The notes beneath the pieces are model-generated. The model was not told the DNA's origin. It saw only the letters and a list, made by a program, of their open reading frames with translations, and searched no databases. A program made the translations under genes and the position numbers. Of a stretch of DNA of 64,000 nt, positions 26,851 through 35,287 are shown in pieces. Position 1 is the stretch's first letter, and the number at the start of each line of letters is the position of its first letter. The stretch comes from CAWGMT01 sp963823675 (GTDB lineage Bacteria; Planctomycetota; Planctomycetia; Isosphaerales; Isosphaeraceae): contig CAWGMT010000011.1 in the NCBI GenBank assembly GCA_963823675.1, positions 186,001-250,000 of the forward strand, in the 5' to 3' direction.

Positions 26851-27677
26851 AAGGTCTCCCGAACAAGGAAAAACAGCCGGGAATCAGCTTGGCGAATCGT
26901 CTTGCGACAGCGCCAATCGCCCAAATCGATCCCGGCGCTCTGATTGACGCCGACGGTGCCAAGACCGTCTCCTCGGCAAGCGTCAGACGCCGGTAACTTC
27001 GACAACTGGACGGCCGGGCATGCGTCCAAGCGAGCAGACTTCACGGGATGAAACCGACGCCCGAGTTCGGCAGTAGGCTGAAGACATCCGGGAATCGCGC
27101 CAGCGGCGCTCGCCCTGGGGAGAGCGGAATGAACCATTGATGCGACTCATGTGTACATCCATTCACAATGTCATGACGCATCGCCCGTGAGGTGGGGCGA
27201 ACCCGCAACAATCCAGCGCAAGTCCCTGCGAGTCGAGTCTCAAACAAAGGGTTCGCGGCCGGCGCCGCCAAAGCAGCGCCTGCTGGAGGATGCTCCAACC
27301 CCCGTGGACTACGATCAGGATCGCCGTCCGTGACCGCCCCATTTTCAGGAATCTCTAACAAACTCATTGTTGATCACAAAGTCAATGACTTTCCCTGGCA
27401 TCGGTACATCCTTGCACGAGGCGATGCGATATCGCCTGGTTGCGACGTGACGTTTTTCAGCGGAACGCTCGGTGAACGAAGCTGGGAAGAATTCCGCTCA
27501 CCCCGTCCGCCGCCTAACCGGACGCGGATGGCCGTCAAGGGTCCCATTCATAGCGAACCCGAAGCGCGATTGCAAACAAAAAGCTTCTCAATCGCGCAAA
27601 AATTCACAAATAAGGAGAATGAATGAACCAATCTTGCCGTCACGCAACAATGCTTCAATGGAGAGATTTTGGTCGCG
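26851..27677. other. Intergenic stretch between host genes and the phage-like replication block
   Basis: About 830 bases with no recognisable gene or tRNA. Near its right end AAGGAGAATGAATG looks like a ribosome binding site and start, but the frame that follows (27623 onward) ends after about 30 codons and overlaps the end of the helicase gene. This interval is where a left attachment site would be expected if the phage block is integrated; I cannot identify repeats that prove one. Confidence 0.4.
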
Positions 27678-29426
27678 TTACGGGCGAGTTTCGGCCTCGG
27701 CGTCGATGGGTGTAGAGAGGCGGATCCCCAGGTACTGGCGAACCCGGCCTGACGGAGTGCGCGGCCGGATGGTGGTCAAGCCGGGTAGGGCGGCGTGGAG
27801 GTCGCGCCCAAAGGAGTGCCCGTCGCCGACCGCATCCCGGCCGTGCTCGTGACACCAGGTGCGCCAGGACTCATAGATCGACGCCACGGAGCAGATACCG
27901 TCGGCTTCGATGACACACCGATCGCGGAGGAACGCGGCGATGGGACTGGCGAGCTCGTCCATGGTGGCCACCAGCTCTCGGGCCGATTGGGGTTGCAGGA
28001 AACGGCCTCGCCGATTGAGCCGTTCCCAGCCGCCGATCGCCCACCGCAAGATGCCGGGCAGCTCGGGCCGCAGGCGGTCAAACAGCCCGATATCCTCTTG
28101 ACCAAAGAACGAACGCGTGAACCGCAGGATGATCAAACGGCCCGCCAGAGCGCCGCTGACGTCCTTGAGCCGGGGCAGCTCGTTCGAAATCAGCACGAAT
28201 CGCGTGGGAAGCTTGCCAGTCCAGGCTGGTAGGTGCTTGCGATCGATGGTCTGGTCGTCTTCGCCGCTGATCGACAGCAGACATTCGACGATCGCCGCAT
28301 TATCAGGACGGTTTGAGAGGCGGGCATCCGGAAACACCGCGATCGGCTTGCCGATCAAGGCGGCCAGGCCGAACGGCCTGGCCAGCGTTCCCAGCGTGGG
28401 GTTAACCACTGTACTGGCGCCGGCCAGAGCCTTGAGCACCCGCGCAATCGTGCCGCGCCCGGATCGCTTGGGCCCGACCATCATCAAGATCTTCTGCTGG
28501 CGAGTGTCCGGCGTCAGCAAGTAACCGAACCATTCCTGGAGACACGAGATGCTCTCCGCGTCGCATCCCCACACCTGGTCGAGGAACGCCAGCCATTGTT
28601 GCGGTAGAGGGGCCGCTGGATCGAAATCATAGTCCAGCGCGAATGCATTGAAGAACTGCGGAGTCGGCGAGCAGGTGCAGGATGCTCCGGCCAAGAGGGA
28701 CGGCAAATGGACCAGGGCATTCCGGGCAGGCAGCACCTCCAGTGCAGCCCAAGCGGGAATCGGCTGCGATTCAATTCCTTCCGCAAGTCCTTGATCTCTA
28801 TTGGCTTCCTCGGAACTTCCGAACCCATGCAGGCAGAGCGGCCCCGAGGGCAGCCAGGCAGGCTGAGATGACACCATCTTGGTCGGCACCAGGACAAGAC
28901 TGGCAAGCGCCTGGAGCACATCAGCCGCCAGACGGCCGGTCACGGGAATCGGCCGATGGGGGACCTTCGATCGCGAGGGCGCCGCGTGCGCCTGCCGCAA
29001 GTCGGCCCCATCACCGGCAGCCGCCGCGTGGGTGCCCGATTCGGATGCGGGCGCCGCGTGCCGCTGAGCCAGCCGATAAAGCCTTTCAAACTCGGCGGCG
29101 AGCAACCGCGTCAACTGGGCCCGAATTTCACCGAGAGGAACAGGATTGTACGCCGACCCATCCCATATGTGAAATTCATCGCGCCAGAATCGGAGGCCAG
29201 GACCACCCGTAAATGCAAATCCCGTATCAAGGAATAACCGGGCAAGACGGTGGGGGTTTGCTTCGTGGCCGGCGGGGCATTCGCGGGAGGGGGGACGGGA
29301 AGAGGAGGGGATGTCAGAATAGGGCGCCGGGTTGCGAGCCGGCCCTGGGCGGGGCAGTCGAGCGCTGCGCGGCGTCTCGAGGCGGACAAGATGGCCACGG
29401 GGGCGCGCCGCGGGCGCGATCGGCAT
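27678..29426 (-). CDS. D5-like / SF3 phage-plasmid replication helicase
   Basis: A phage/plasmid primase-helicase of the P4/D5 type. The Walker A segment is GPKRSGRGTIARVL (around residue 318), preceded by EWFGYLLTPDTRQQKILMMV, the usual lead-in of this family. The SF3 core continues with IAVFPDARLSNRP, SGEDDQTIDRKHLPAW and RFVLISNELPRLKDVSGAL, and a winged-helix-like tail follows. Recognisable homology begins only around NPHRLARLFL, so the true start may be later than 29426, or this gene may originally have been joined to the preceding one. It presumably unwinds DNA at the element's replication origin. Confidence 0.82.
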   Translation of the reverse strand: MPIAPAARPRGHLVRLETPRSARLPRPGPARNPAPYSDIPSSSRPPSRECPAGHEANPHRLARLFLDTGFAFTGGPGLRFWRDEFHIWDGSAYNPVPLGEIRAQLTRLLAAEFERLYRLAQRHAAPASESGTHAAAAGDGADLRQAHAAPSRSKVPHRPIPVTGRLAADVLQALASLVLVPTKMVSSQPAWLPSGPLCLHGFGSSEEANRDQGLAEGIESQPIPAWAALEVLPARNALVHLPSLLAGASCTCSPTPQFFNAFALDYDFDPAAPLPQQWLAFLDQVWGCDAESISCLQEWFGYLLTPDTRQQKILMMVGPKRSGRGTIARVLKALAGASTVVNPTLGTLARPFGLAALIGKPIAVFPDARLSNRPDNAAIVECLLSISGEDDQTIDRKHLPAWTGKLPTRFVLISNELPRLKDVSGALAGRLIILRFTRSFFGQEDIGLFDRLRPELPGILRWAIGGWERLNRRGRFLQPQSARELVATMDELASPIAAFLRDRCVIEADGICSVASIYESWRTWCHEHGRDAVGDGHSFGRDLHAALPGLTTIRPRTPSGRVRQYLGIRLSTPIDAEAETRP

Positions 29427-29841
29427 CGCGCAGCTTGTGTTCCAGCTCGGCCGGCGACCAGGGTGGCTCGCAGCCCAGGTTCCACTGCTCTAACAGCGGT
29501 CGAGCCTGGTCGATCGTAAGGTCGAACCCCTGGACCAGGACACAGGCGGTATGAAAGGTCCGATCGTGGCCGCGCTGGCCGGCAATTGCCGGCGGAATCT
29601 TGGCGAGGTAGGCGGCCGCCTGGGCGAGCCGTAAAGCGGCCGGTTCCGCTCTTGGCTTGAGGTGAGCTGTAGGCTGCGCAGCGGAGGAGATCGGGTTCCT
29701 CCGGCCGGCGCGCGGCAGCTCTGATGCCTGGCTGTGGCCCTGGCTTTTGAGCCAGTCGGCCAGGTCCAAGGGGGCTAACAGTGCGTGCTGATCCTGCGGT
29801 TGTGATCTCCCGGACCGCCGGTTCCGGGGAGAACTGTCCAT
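29314..29841 (-). CDS. Primase-helicase linker protein (PriCT-like), upstream of the D5 helicase
   Basis: About 175 residues. The central part, AAAYLAKIPPAIAGQRGHD, FHTACVLVQGFDLTIDQARPLLEQWN and PPWSPAELEHKLRDADRA, is the small helical domain that in many phage primases sits between the primase and the D5 helicase. The N-terminal 50 residues are low-complexity. Its end overlaps the helicase reading frame by about 110 bases in another frame, so the two may be one gene split by an indel, or two overlapping genes. Confidence 0.65.
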   Translation of the reverse strand: MDSSPRNRRSGRSQPQDQHALLAPLDLADWLKSQGHSQASELPRAGRRNPISSAAQPTAHLKPRAEPAALRLAQAAAYLAKIPPAIAGQRGHDRTFHTACVLVQGFDLTIDQARPLLEQWNLGCEPPWSPAELEHKLRDADRARGAPPWPSCPPRDAAQRSTAPPRAGSQPGALF

Positions 29842-30041
29842 CGTCCGCGTGGGCCTCCGCTGCGCTCGGTCCGGCTCAAGGGCACGCTTCTATTCGGCGG
29901 GCACCGCCCCGGTTCCCCAGAGGAAATTGCGCGGTCAGCACAAAGAATGGCACGATGGTGAAGATAACCTGGTTTATGAAAGCCATGCACGATTTCGGGA
30001 TGGTGCGCGGATCGTCTTGGTTTTCCGATCGGGGAACTCAA

Positions 30042-30890
30042 TCAGGTGGAGAGGGTCCTACCAATGCCGTCAAGGGTGATGCGCCGCCATGGCCGTTCCG
30101 GCCGATGGCATCCTTTGGCTTTGATGGTTCCGGGCAGGCCGATCAGTCGGGAAGGGTTGGCGGTGGCCGTGTCGATTCGCACCAGGTCGTCGCTGAACTT
30201 CCGATCGAGGACGGCGAGGGCCCTGGACAGAATCTCGCGATGTTCTGGGTCGTTGGGATAGTCGGGAAGCCGGACCAGGATCCAGGCTCCGTTACCCGAA
30301 GAGCCCCAAGCGGCTCGGGAGGCCAGTTCCCGGTGGTCGTTCAAGATGGCGTCGCGACGCTTGAGTGCGGCAACCAGCTCGGCCTCGGTGCTGCTGATCT
30401 CCGGTGGTCGCTGCGGATCGATGTCGAGGTAAAGCCAGCGCAGGCACACGATGTCCGCGTCGCGTGTGGTATGCCGTACTCGATTGAGACGATTGTCGGA
30501 ACGTGCCAGGAGGTCGGTTCGCACGGGATTGAGCGTGACGTAGCCCGAGACCCCGCGCAGCCGGCTGGCGTGGTCGATCAGCCGCTTCTCGTCGTCGAAC
30601 CAGCCCGCCAGCGTGGTGCCGGCGAACCCCTCGCCCAGGCCGATATCCTCGCCGCGGCGGACGAAGCCCTGGCGATCGAAGGCCGCGCGCAAAACCCTGA
30701 GCTCGACGCAGCCGACCGCAGGCGTGGTCAAGAGCGAGAGAAAATCACGCGCTGACTGCTCGTCGAAGTCCGGTGGCGCCTTGGCCCGTGCAGCCAGCCC
30801 CGTCCCGGCCCGTTCGGGCCGGTTGGGGTGGAAGGGCTCGATCGCGGGCTTCGGGGTCTGGTTGATCAAGCCGGTCCTGGTAATTACCAT
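30042..30890 (-). CDS. Archaeo-eukaryotic-type primase domain protein
   Basis: 282 residues. CLRWLYLDIDPQRPPE holds the DxD of primase motif I, WGSSGNGAWILVRL is at the motif II position, and NPSRLIGLPGTIKAKG is the usual motif III region. Such proteins make primers for phage or plasmid replication. In motif II the histidine seen in many AEP proteins is not obvious, so activity is uncertain. The gene lies 35 bases after the sigma factor stop on the same strand, with the linker and helicase genes downstream, giving an apparent replication operon. Confidence 0.7.
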   Translation of the reverse strand: MVITRTGLINQTPKPAIEPFHPNRPERAGTGLAARAKAPPDFDEQSARDFLSLLTTPAVGCVELRVLRAAFDRQGFVRRGEDIGLGEGFAGTTLAGWFDDEKRLIDHASRLRGVSGYVTLNPVRTDLLARSDNRLNRVRHTTRDADIVCLRWLYLDIDPQRPPEISSTEAELVAALKRRDAILNDHRELASRAAWGSSGNGAWILVRLPDYPNDPEHREILSRALAVLDRKFSDDLVRIDTATANPSRLIGLPGTIKAKGCHRPERPWRRITLDGIGRTLST

Positions 30891-30925
30891 TTTGCGAACC
30901 CATGCGGCCCCGAGCAGCCTCGGGG

Positions 30926-32008
30926 CTAGAGATCACTCGCAACGGCTGGGCTCAAGAGAGAGCGCAGCTTGCCGAGGGCAGTCCGCTCGATCAAGCGGAT
31001 GCGGTGCACGCTCAGTCCGCAGTCCTGGCTGAGCTTGTCGTAGGAACGCCCATAATAAGAGACGCTCGGGGGCGCTGCCTGGGCCGAAGGAGCATGCGGC
31101 CCGCTCCGAGCTTGATCGGCTGCGATCGGCGCAGCGGCCTTCCGGCTCGAGTCGCTCGCATCGATCGGGTTGGAGGACCACTCTCCCAGACCAAAGCGCT
31201 CACGGATCAGCCAGGCCTCGAACGGACTCAAGCGCCGCAGCGCCGCATGCACCAGGGCGCGCTCCTCGTCTTTCAGGAGGTCGTCTTCCGCTGTCTCCAG
31301 GTCGGTGGCTGGCTCGTCCTGCCCGATGCCCAGCGCTTGCTCCCCGAGGACCAGCCAGGCGCGCTCGAGCTGGCGGAGCGAGATCCCCAGGTGTTGGGCG
31401 ATCTCAGCTTGGCTAGGCGATTCCTGGGCTCTGGACCGGGTCTCTGCGTCGTTCTTCTCCCTGAGCTCGCGAGCCGCGCGGAGGTAGCGCTCGTGCGCCA
31501 CACGGGTGTATTCGGGAAGCCGGACCACCGAGCTGTTGTTGCTGACGGCCCGCTGGATGAAGGCTCGGATCCAGAATGTGGCATAATACGAAAACCGGAT
31601 GGCATGCGTTGCAGGATCGAAGTTCTGGGCGGCCCGGATCAGCCCCACGCTTCCTTCCTGGACCAGATCCTCCGCGGAAATACCGCTGGTCGGGTAGTTG
31701 CGGACGATCCGGTAGACTAACTTGCGGTTTGCCAGGACCAGTTCCTGCTGTGCGAGCTGATCGCCTGCCTTGATCCGTTCAGCCAGCTTGCGCTCCTCGA
31801 GAGCTGACAGAAGTGGCGGATGTGAATCCGATGTCGTGCCCGAGGAGAGCCGTCGCCCGGAGCGATTCGACGCCCTGCGCAGGAGCACGGCCCGCCCGCC
31901 ACTGCCGCCTTGACCAGACGGGCTCACGTCGCGGTATGTTCCGGGCTTGTTTGTCAGGCAGCTTGGCTCGGACGAAATCGCGCTTTCCGCGGCACAATTC
32001 GCAGTCAT
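30926..32008 (-). CDS. Sigma-70 family RNA polymerase sigma factor, element-associated
   Basis: About 360 residues. Region 2 is clear (ISAEDLVQEGSVGLIRAAQNFD, FSYYATFWIRAFIQRAV), followed by region 3 (SQAEIAQHLGISLRQLERAW). Region 4 starts at LSPFEAWLIRERFGL and ends YDKLSQDCGLSVHRIRLIERTALGKLRSLL (written here in part). Between these halves a Ser/Ala/Pro-rich insert of about 45 residues interrupts region 4. The first 60 residues are disordered. ATG 32008 is chosen for its GAGAGAGGG site. Its position ahead of the primase suggests it directs transcription of the element's own genes, which is inference. Confidence 0.85.
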   Translation of the reverse strand: MTANCAAESAISSEPSCLTNKPGTYRDVSPSGQGGSGGRAVLLRRASNRSGRRLSSGTTSDSHPPLLSALEERKLAERIKAGDQLAQQELVLANRKLVYRIVRNYPTSGISAEDLVQEGSVGLIRAAQNFDPATHAIRFSYYATFWIRAFIQRAVSNNSSVVRLPEYTRVAHERYLRAARELREKNDAETRSRAQESPSQAEIAQHLGISLRQLERAWLVLGEQALGIGQDEPATDLETAEDDLLKDEERALVHAALRRLSPFEAWLIRERFGLGEWSSNPIDASDSSRKAAAPIAADQARSGPHAPSAQAAPPSVSYYGRSYDKLSQDCGLSVHRIRLIERTALGKLRSLLSPAVASDL

Positions 32009-32121
32009 GCCAGCCCTCTCTCCACGAGTCAGGTGTTCAAGTTCGATCCCGGGTCTTCCGCAAGGGTTGGTTGTCGTTCGAGAGGGAGCGCCCGGCACGC
32101 GGACTCCCCTTTGCTGTTGTC

Positions 32122-32358
32122 TCAGCCTGACGGAGCGGCCCCGGGTTTACAGCCAGACCACGCGAAGCAGTAGCTGCGATCGGCTGCGGTGCGGTTCCTG
32201 TTGGGCACGAAATAGTCGGTCGCCTCCCCGGCCGCGGAGTGAGCGCTCTCGGGGTGCGAAATCTGGAGAAGCCTGACCGTTAGGTCAGGCCCCTCACCTG
32301 GTTGAAGCACGGGGAGGCTGACCGCAGTATCTCCGCTGCCGTGGAGTCCAGGGATCAA
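32122..32358 (-). CDS. Doubtful small reading frame
   Basis: 78 codons starting with TTG that overlaps the stop of the preceding small gene (TTGA). No family or motif is visible. Coupling geometry is its only support, so I keep it as tentative. Confidence 0.2.
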   Translation of the reverse strand: MIPGLHGSGDTAVSLPVLQPGEGPDLTVRLLQISHPESAHSAAGEATDYFVPNRNRTAADRSYCFAWSGCKPGAAPSG

Positions 32359-32594
32359 CCCGGTCCCAACGGTCCCGATGGCGGGAGCGTGGGGTACTGG
32401 GTCGGTCCGTTAATGGGATTCACCGGCGGCGGCGGTTCGGGATCCGGCGGCGGATCGTCGTCGAACGGCCGCATGATCACCGGTACCCCATGTGACGGTC
32501 GGCCGGATCCGACAAACGCCAGCGAGCTCAAGCTGAGCTTGCGTTCCAGCAAATCGAACGACTGCGAACTGGCAAGCAACGAGAACCTGCGCAT
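32355..32594 (-). CDS. Small protein with planctomycete-type LER leader
   Basis: 79 residues beginning MRRFSLLASSQSFDLLERKLSLSS. The LLERKLSLSS stretch resembles the leader found at the N-terminus of many large planctomycete surface proteins (LExRxLLS). The remainder is Asp/Pro-rich (DDDPPPDPEPPPPVNP), typical of an unstructured linker. A GGAGTG site precedes the ATG. It is either a small exported protein or the remaining end of a larger surface protein. Confidence 0.5.
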   Translation of the reverse strand: MRRFSLLASSQSFDLLERKLSLSSLAFVGSGRPSHGVPVIMRPFDDDPPPDPEPPPPVNPINGPTQYPTLPPSGPLGPG

Positions 32595-32639
32595 GATGGA
32601 ACACTCCTCAGAATACCCGGGTGTCACGGTCATGGGAAT

Positions 32640-32810
32640 CAGATCGAGAACAACCCGACAAGATCATTGCACTTTCACAATTGGCCGCCGCCGCAGAATT
32701 GCAAGTTATACGGATCGGCGTACGGCTCTATAAATATGATCTGCGTATAAGGGATAATAGTTGCATAAAAATTTCCTTATAGTTCCGATTTACTTCTTAG
32801 TTCCGCGAGC
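32640..32810 (-). promoter_or_regulatory. AT-rich regulatory region
   Basis: This stretch is much richer in A/T than its GC-rich surroundings. On the minus strand it has TTGCAA- and TATTAT-like segments among TTTATAG and TTATACG runs. It lies upstream of the small gene and sigma factor unit and just downstream of the tail module, so it could hold the promoter that starts the early (sigma/replication) transcript. The exact -35/-10 pair cannot be fixed by eye. Confidence 0.4.
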
Positions 32811-32819
32811 GTCGGGGTC

Positions 32820-33083
32820 TTAGCCCTGTTCGCTGCTCAGATCGCCGCGCAGGATCCGTGCCGCGCGTTCGCAGGCCGCGATCGTCATCCGGTCGAAGGC
32901 GAACTGAACGCGGTCCGACGGGTCGGCGTCGGGCGAGCGGAGCTGCAAGAGCGGCAGGATCGCCTTGAGCCAGAGGCGTTGCTGCGACTCGAGGTCGATG
33001 ATCTGCTGGGCGATTTCCTCGGCCGTCGGGTCCTGGGGCTCGGCCGAGTCGTCGTCGCGGTCGAATAGGTCGGGGTCGGACAT
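32820..33083 (-). CDS. Phage-type hypothetical protein
   Basis: 87 residues, acidic N-terminus (MSDPDLFDRDDDSAEPQDP) followed by a helical domain (EEIAQQIIDLESQQRLWLKAI, FAFDRMTIAACERAARIL). No export signal. It sits at the 3' end of the minus-strand tail gene series. No function recognised. Confidence 0.6.
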   Translation of the reverse strand: MSDPDLFDRDDDSAEPQDPTAEEIAQQIIDLESQQRLWLKAILPLLQLRSPDADPSDRVQFAFDRMTIAACERAARILRGDLSSEQG

Positions 33084-33119
33084 GGTTCGGCCCTTTGTCT
33101 TTTTTGGGCGGCGGGGTCT

Positions 33120-33159
33120 GATCGGACCGATCCGACTGATCCGACCGATCGGTCCGATC
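33120..33159. repeat. GATCGG-type inverted repeat
   Basis: GATCGGACCGATC (33120-33132) and its exact inverse GATCGGTCCGATC (33147-33159) flank a 14-base centre made of similar GATCCGAC units. It lies in the spacer between two short phage genes, another palindromic spacer in this module. Confidence 0.75.
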
Positions 33160-33179
33160 TGACCCGCCGCGAAACGAAT

Positions 33180-33389
33180 TCAGCAGGCCCCGCATGGGCG
33201 CCGCAGCGTCGGGTCATCGGTCGGCCAGACGACGCGGATCGGCGAGGGACCCGGGATCGGGTCGTGCGGATCACGGCGCTTGAGGATCGAGACATTGCGG
33301 ATGTGTGCGTGGCGAGAGGGATCAGGCGCGAGCGCACAAAGGACGCCGGCGGCGCAGATCTCGGAGCATGGACAGACGTGGCATGGCAT
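33180..33389 (-). CDS. Cysteine-rich small protein
   Basis: 69 residues with MPCHVCPCSEICAAGVLC at the N-terminus and RRPCGAC at the C-terminus, so several Cys pairs could bind a metal. It lies between two hairpin-bearing spacers and downstream of a tail protein gene. No family recognised; the clustered cysteines and position support it being real. Confidence 0.5.
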   Translation of the reverse strand: MPCHVCPCSEICAAGVLCALAPDPSRHAHIRNVSILKRRDPHDPIPGPSPIRVVWPTDDPTLRRPCGAC

Positions 33390-33394
33390 CGGTT

Positions 33395-33446
33395 GTAGTC
33401 ATCACGCTCCGCGTGATGTCCGCCTCACGCGGAGCGTGAGGACTAC
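33395..33446. repeat. CTCACGC/GCGTGAG palindromic element
   Basis: Two arms of 22 bases (33395-33416 and 33425-33446) match in inverted orientation with one mismatch around an 8-base loop. Each arm contains its own smaller palindrome (TCACGC-TCC-GCGTGA). The element fills the spacer between the tail gene stop at 33448 and the Cys-rich gene start at 33389. A sister copy lies at 61535-61588. Confidence 0.85.
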
Positions 33447-33447
33447 C

Positions 33448-34604
33448 TCAATTCGTGACCGTGATCATCTGGCCGGCACACGGCAGGGGCCACGGATCCG
33501 CGGGTGGAAAAACGCATTCGGCCGGCATGCCGCCCGGCATCGCGCCGGTGAGACTGATGTTCTCGCCAATCGTGCCGGTAAGGGTGAACGCGACTGCCGG
33601 TCCCGGCCCGGAGCTGCCGTTGCAGCAGGTGTAGGCGTTACCGACGCCGGTGCACTCGGCCGGACAGATCGCGAAGGCATCGAAGCCGCCGATCTTGCCG
33701 TTGTAGTGTCCGATCCCGCAGACGCCCGCCAGGCCCGTCATCGTCGTCTGACTCGAGGGACAGAGCAGCCGAACGGCCCACGGGACGCCCTGGGTTGAGG
33801 TCGAGAGCCCGTCCCACCCGCCCAAGTTACAATGAGTCACATCGGCGACGTCATCGGTCGAAATCATCGCCGTCGCGCCCTCCGGCGCCCAACCCTGGAT
33901 CTGGCTGTCGATGACGGCCGCGAGGAGGGTGAAAGTCTGCTCGCAGACCGTGAGATAAAGCGTCGTCGGCATCGGGAACGCCACGGTTGAGCAGCAGCCG
34001 TATCCCGCGACAAGCTCGACCGGCCATAAGTTCGAGCCGCCGGCCGGTATGCCGAAATACCGCGCCGCCCATACGTACCGATCGAGTGGGAACGTGTACG
34101 CGCCCGTGGGATCGACCCAGTACGTCCCCGACGCCAATCCCGGGCAGACCTTCCCGCTCGCGTCCGTCGTCAGCGGACCCGCGAGCCGCGTGCCGCCCTC
34201 CACATCGTAGAAGATGACGGTGAGGCCCGAGAGCGGCAGGCCGTTGCACCCGAGGAACTGGATGCACCCCGTCGTGACCGCCGAGTTCGTCAGCTCCGCC
34301 ACCCATCGGCCGCCGACCGCGTAGGCCGTCAGGAAGTCACCGGCAGACGGCGCCTTACCTAGGACATCGACGACGATCGTCTGCCCCATATCGACGGATG
34401 CGCCCCGACACCGCCTTCGGTCTCGGCGCCGTTGAGGTAGGCCGGATGGGTCAGGTAATAATGGTCCGGTTGCGAGGGCATCGCGCCGCCGTTATAAACC
34501 TGCACGAGCTGGCGCGGTGTCCCGGTGACGACGAAGGGCAATGCCCGGTCAACGTAGTCGGCGAGGTCCTGGTGCCTTAGTCGCTCCGTTCGCACTTCGC
34601 TCAT
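33448..34604 (-). CDS. Phage tail/virion-associated protein (frameshifted)
   Basis: About 385 residues once repaired. The N-terminal part starts MSEVRTERLRHQDLADYVDR and runs to NGAETEGGVGA. The next frame continues SVDMGQTIVVDVLGKAPSAG and AYAVGGRWVAEL. One base is missing near 34401. The N-terminal 120 residues parallel the neighbouring 105-residue protein at 34820-35137 (RLRHQDL-DD-VDR, GAEVEGGV, AVGGRWV). The C-terminal two thirds is beta-rich with many Cys (CNGLPL, CCSTVAF, CCNGSS) and a prealbumin-like insert (GLTVIFYDVEGGTRLAGPL). Probably a tail or fibre component. Confidence 0.7.
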
Positions 34605-34819
34605 TGTCCTTCGTCATTGCCCTTCGGGCGTCATTTGTCCCTTGTCCCTTGTCCTTTGCAAATGCCCCTCGGTCCTTGGTCCTTCGCAAAAACCCCGTGA
34701 TCCCAGGCCAGCTTCAACTATCCGCGAAGCGGACAAGGGACAAGGGACCAATGACAAAGGACCCCGCGCAGCGGAACGAACAACGGACCAGGGACAAATG
34801 ACAAAGGACGAAGACGGCG
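34605..34819. repeat. GGACAAG/GGACAAA palindromic spacer element
   Basis: The whole 215-base spacer is built from GGACAAG/GGACAAA/GGACCAA-type units, with TTGTCC units towards one end and GGACAA units towards the other, plus an internal GCGAAGCGGACAAGG. It begins at the stop of the 34820 gene and ends with AAGGACA directly before the ATG of the 34604 gene. The arms can pair and would fold over the start codon. Confidence 0.8.
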
Positions 34820-35137
34820 TCAGCCGTCGTACCGGAACACCCAGCGCCCGCCGACGGCGTGCGCGACGACCCGCGTCCCCTCGGGCGGGACCTTGGTGCC
34901 GAGATTGTAGGCGTAGATCACCTGCGACGCGTCGGGCGAATAGCTCGCGACGCCACCCTCGACTTCCGCGCCGTTGACGTACGTCGGGTTGCCCGCGTAG
35001 AACGCGCCGGCCGCCGTTGGGTATGTCAAGATCGTCACGGTCGTCAAGAGCTGAGCGAGCGAGCCCTCGGTGCCCGATGCAGTCTGGCGATCGACGAGAT
35101 CATCGAGGTCCTGGTGACGGAGACGTTCGATTCGCAT
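34820..35137 (-). CDS. Phage tail-associated protein, short paralogue
   Basis: 105 residues starting MRIERLRHQDLDDLVDRQT and ending AHAVGGRWVFRYDG. It matches the N-terminal domain of the next protein downstream, so the two derive from a duplication. NGAEVEGGVASYSPDASQV lies in the middle. It sits between two palindromic spacers in the minus-strand tail series. The exact tail role is unknown. Confidence 0.65.
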   Translation of the reverse strand: MRIERLRHQDLDDLVDRQTASGTEGSLAQLLTTVTILTYPTAAGAFYAGNPTYVNGAEVEGGVASYSPDASQVIYAYNLGTKVPPEGTRVVAHAVGGRWVFRYDG

Positions 35138-35287
35138 AGTTTGTCAGTGGTCAGTGGTCAGTTGCAAAAGTGCCGTATCGACGGCTCGCCTCGGGGCCCG
35201 CCGGGACTACCTGCAAATGTCCCCACGTGCCAGGGCGCCTCAGCCGTCCGCGAAGCGAACAACGGACAACGGACAACTGACTACTGA
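35138..35287. repeat. GGACAAC/GTCAGTG palindromic spacer element
   Basis: One end has GTCAGTGGTCAGTGGTCAG and the other GGACAACGGACAACTGACTA, which can pair through CAACTGAC/GTCAGTTG. The element fills the spacer exactly, from the stop of the 35288 gene to the ATG at 35137. An internal GCGAAGCGAACAA is shared with the copies at 34.7, 41.6 and 45.8 kb. Confidence 0.8.

Noticed and set aside
27611..27715. Short plus-strand frame after AAGGAGAATGAATG
   Set aside because: Good start region but only about 30 codons, overlapping the helicase 3' end, with no recognisable product.
32030..32070. GTTCGATCCCGGGTC stretch resembling a tRNA T-arm
   Set aside because: No matching acceptor, D- or anticodon arms can be found around it.
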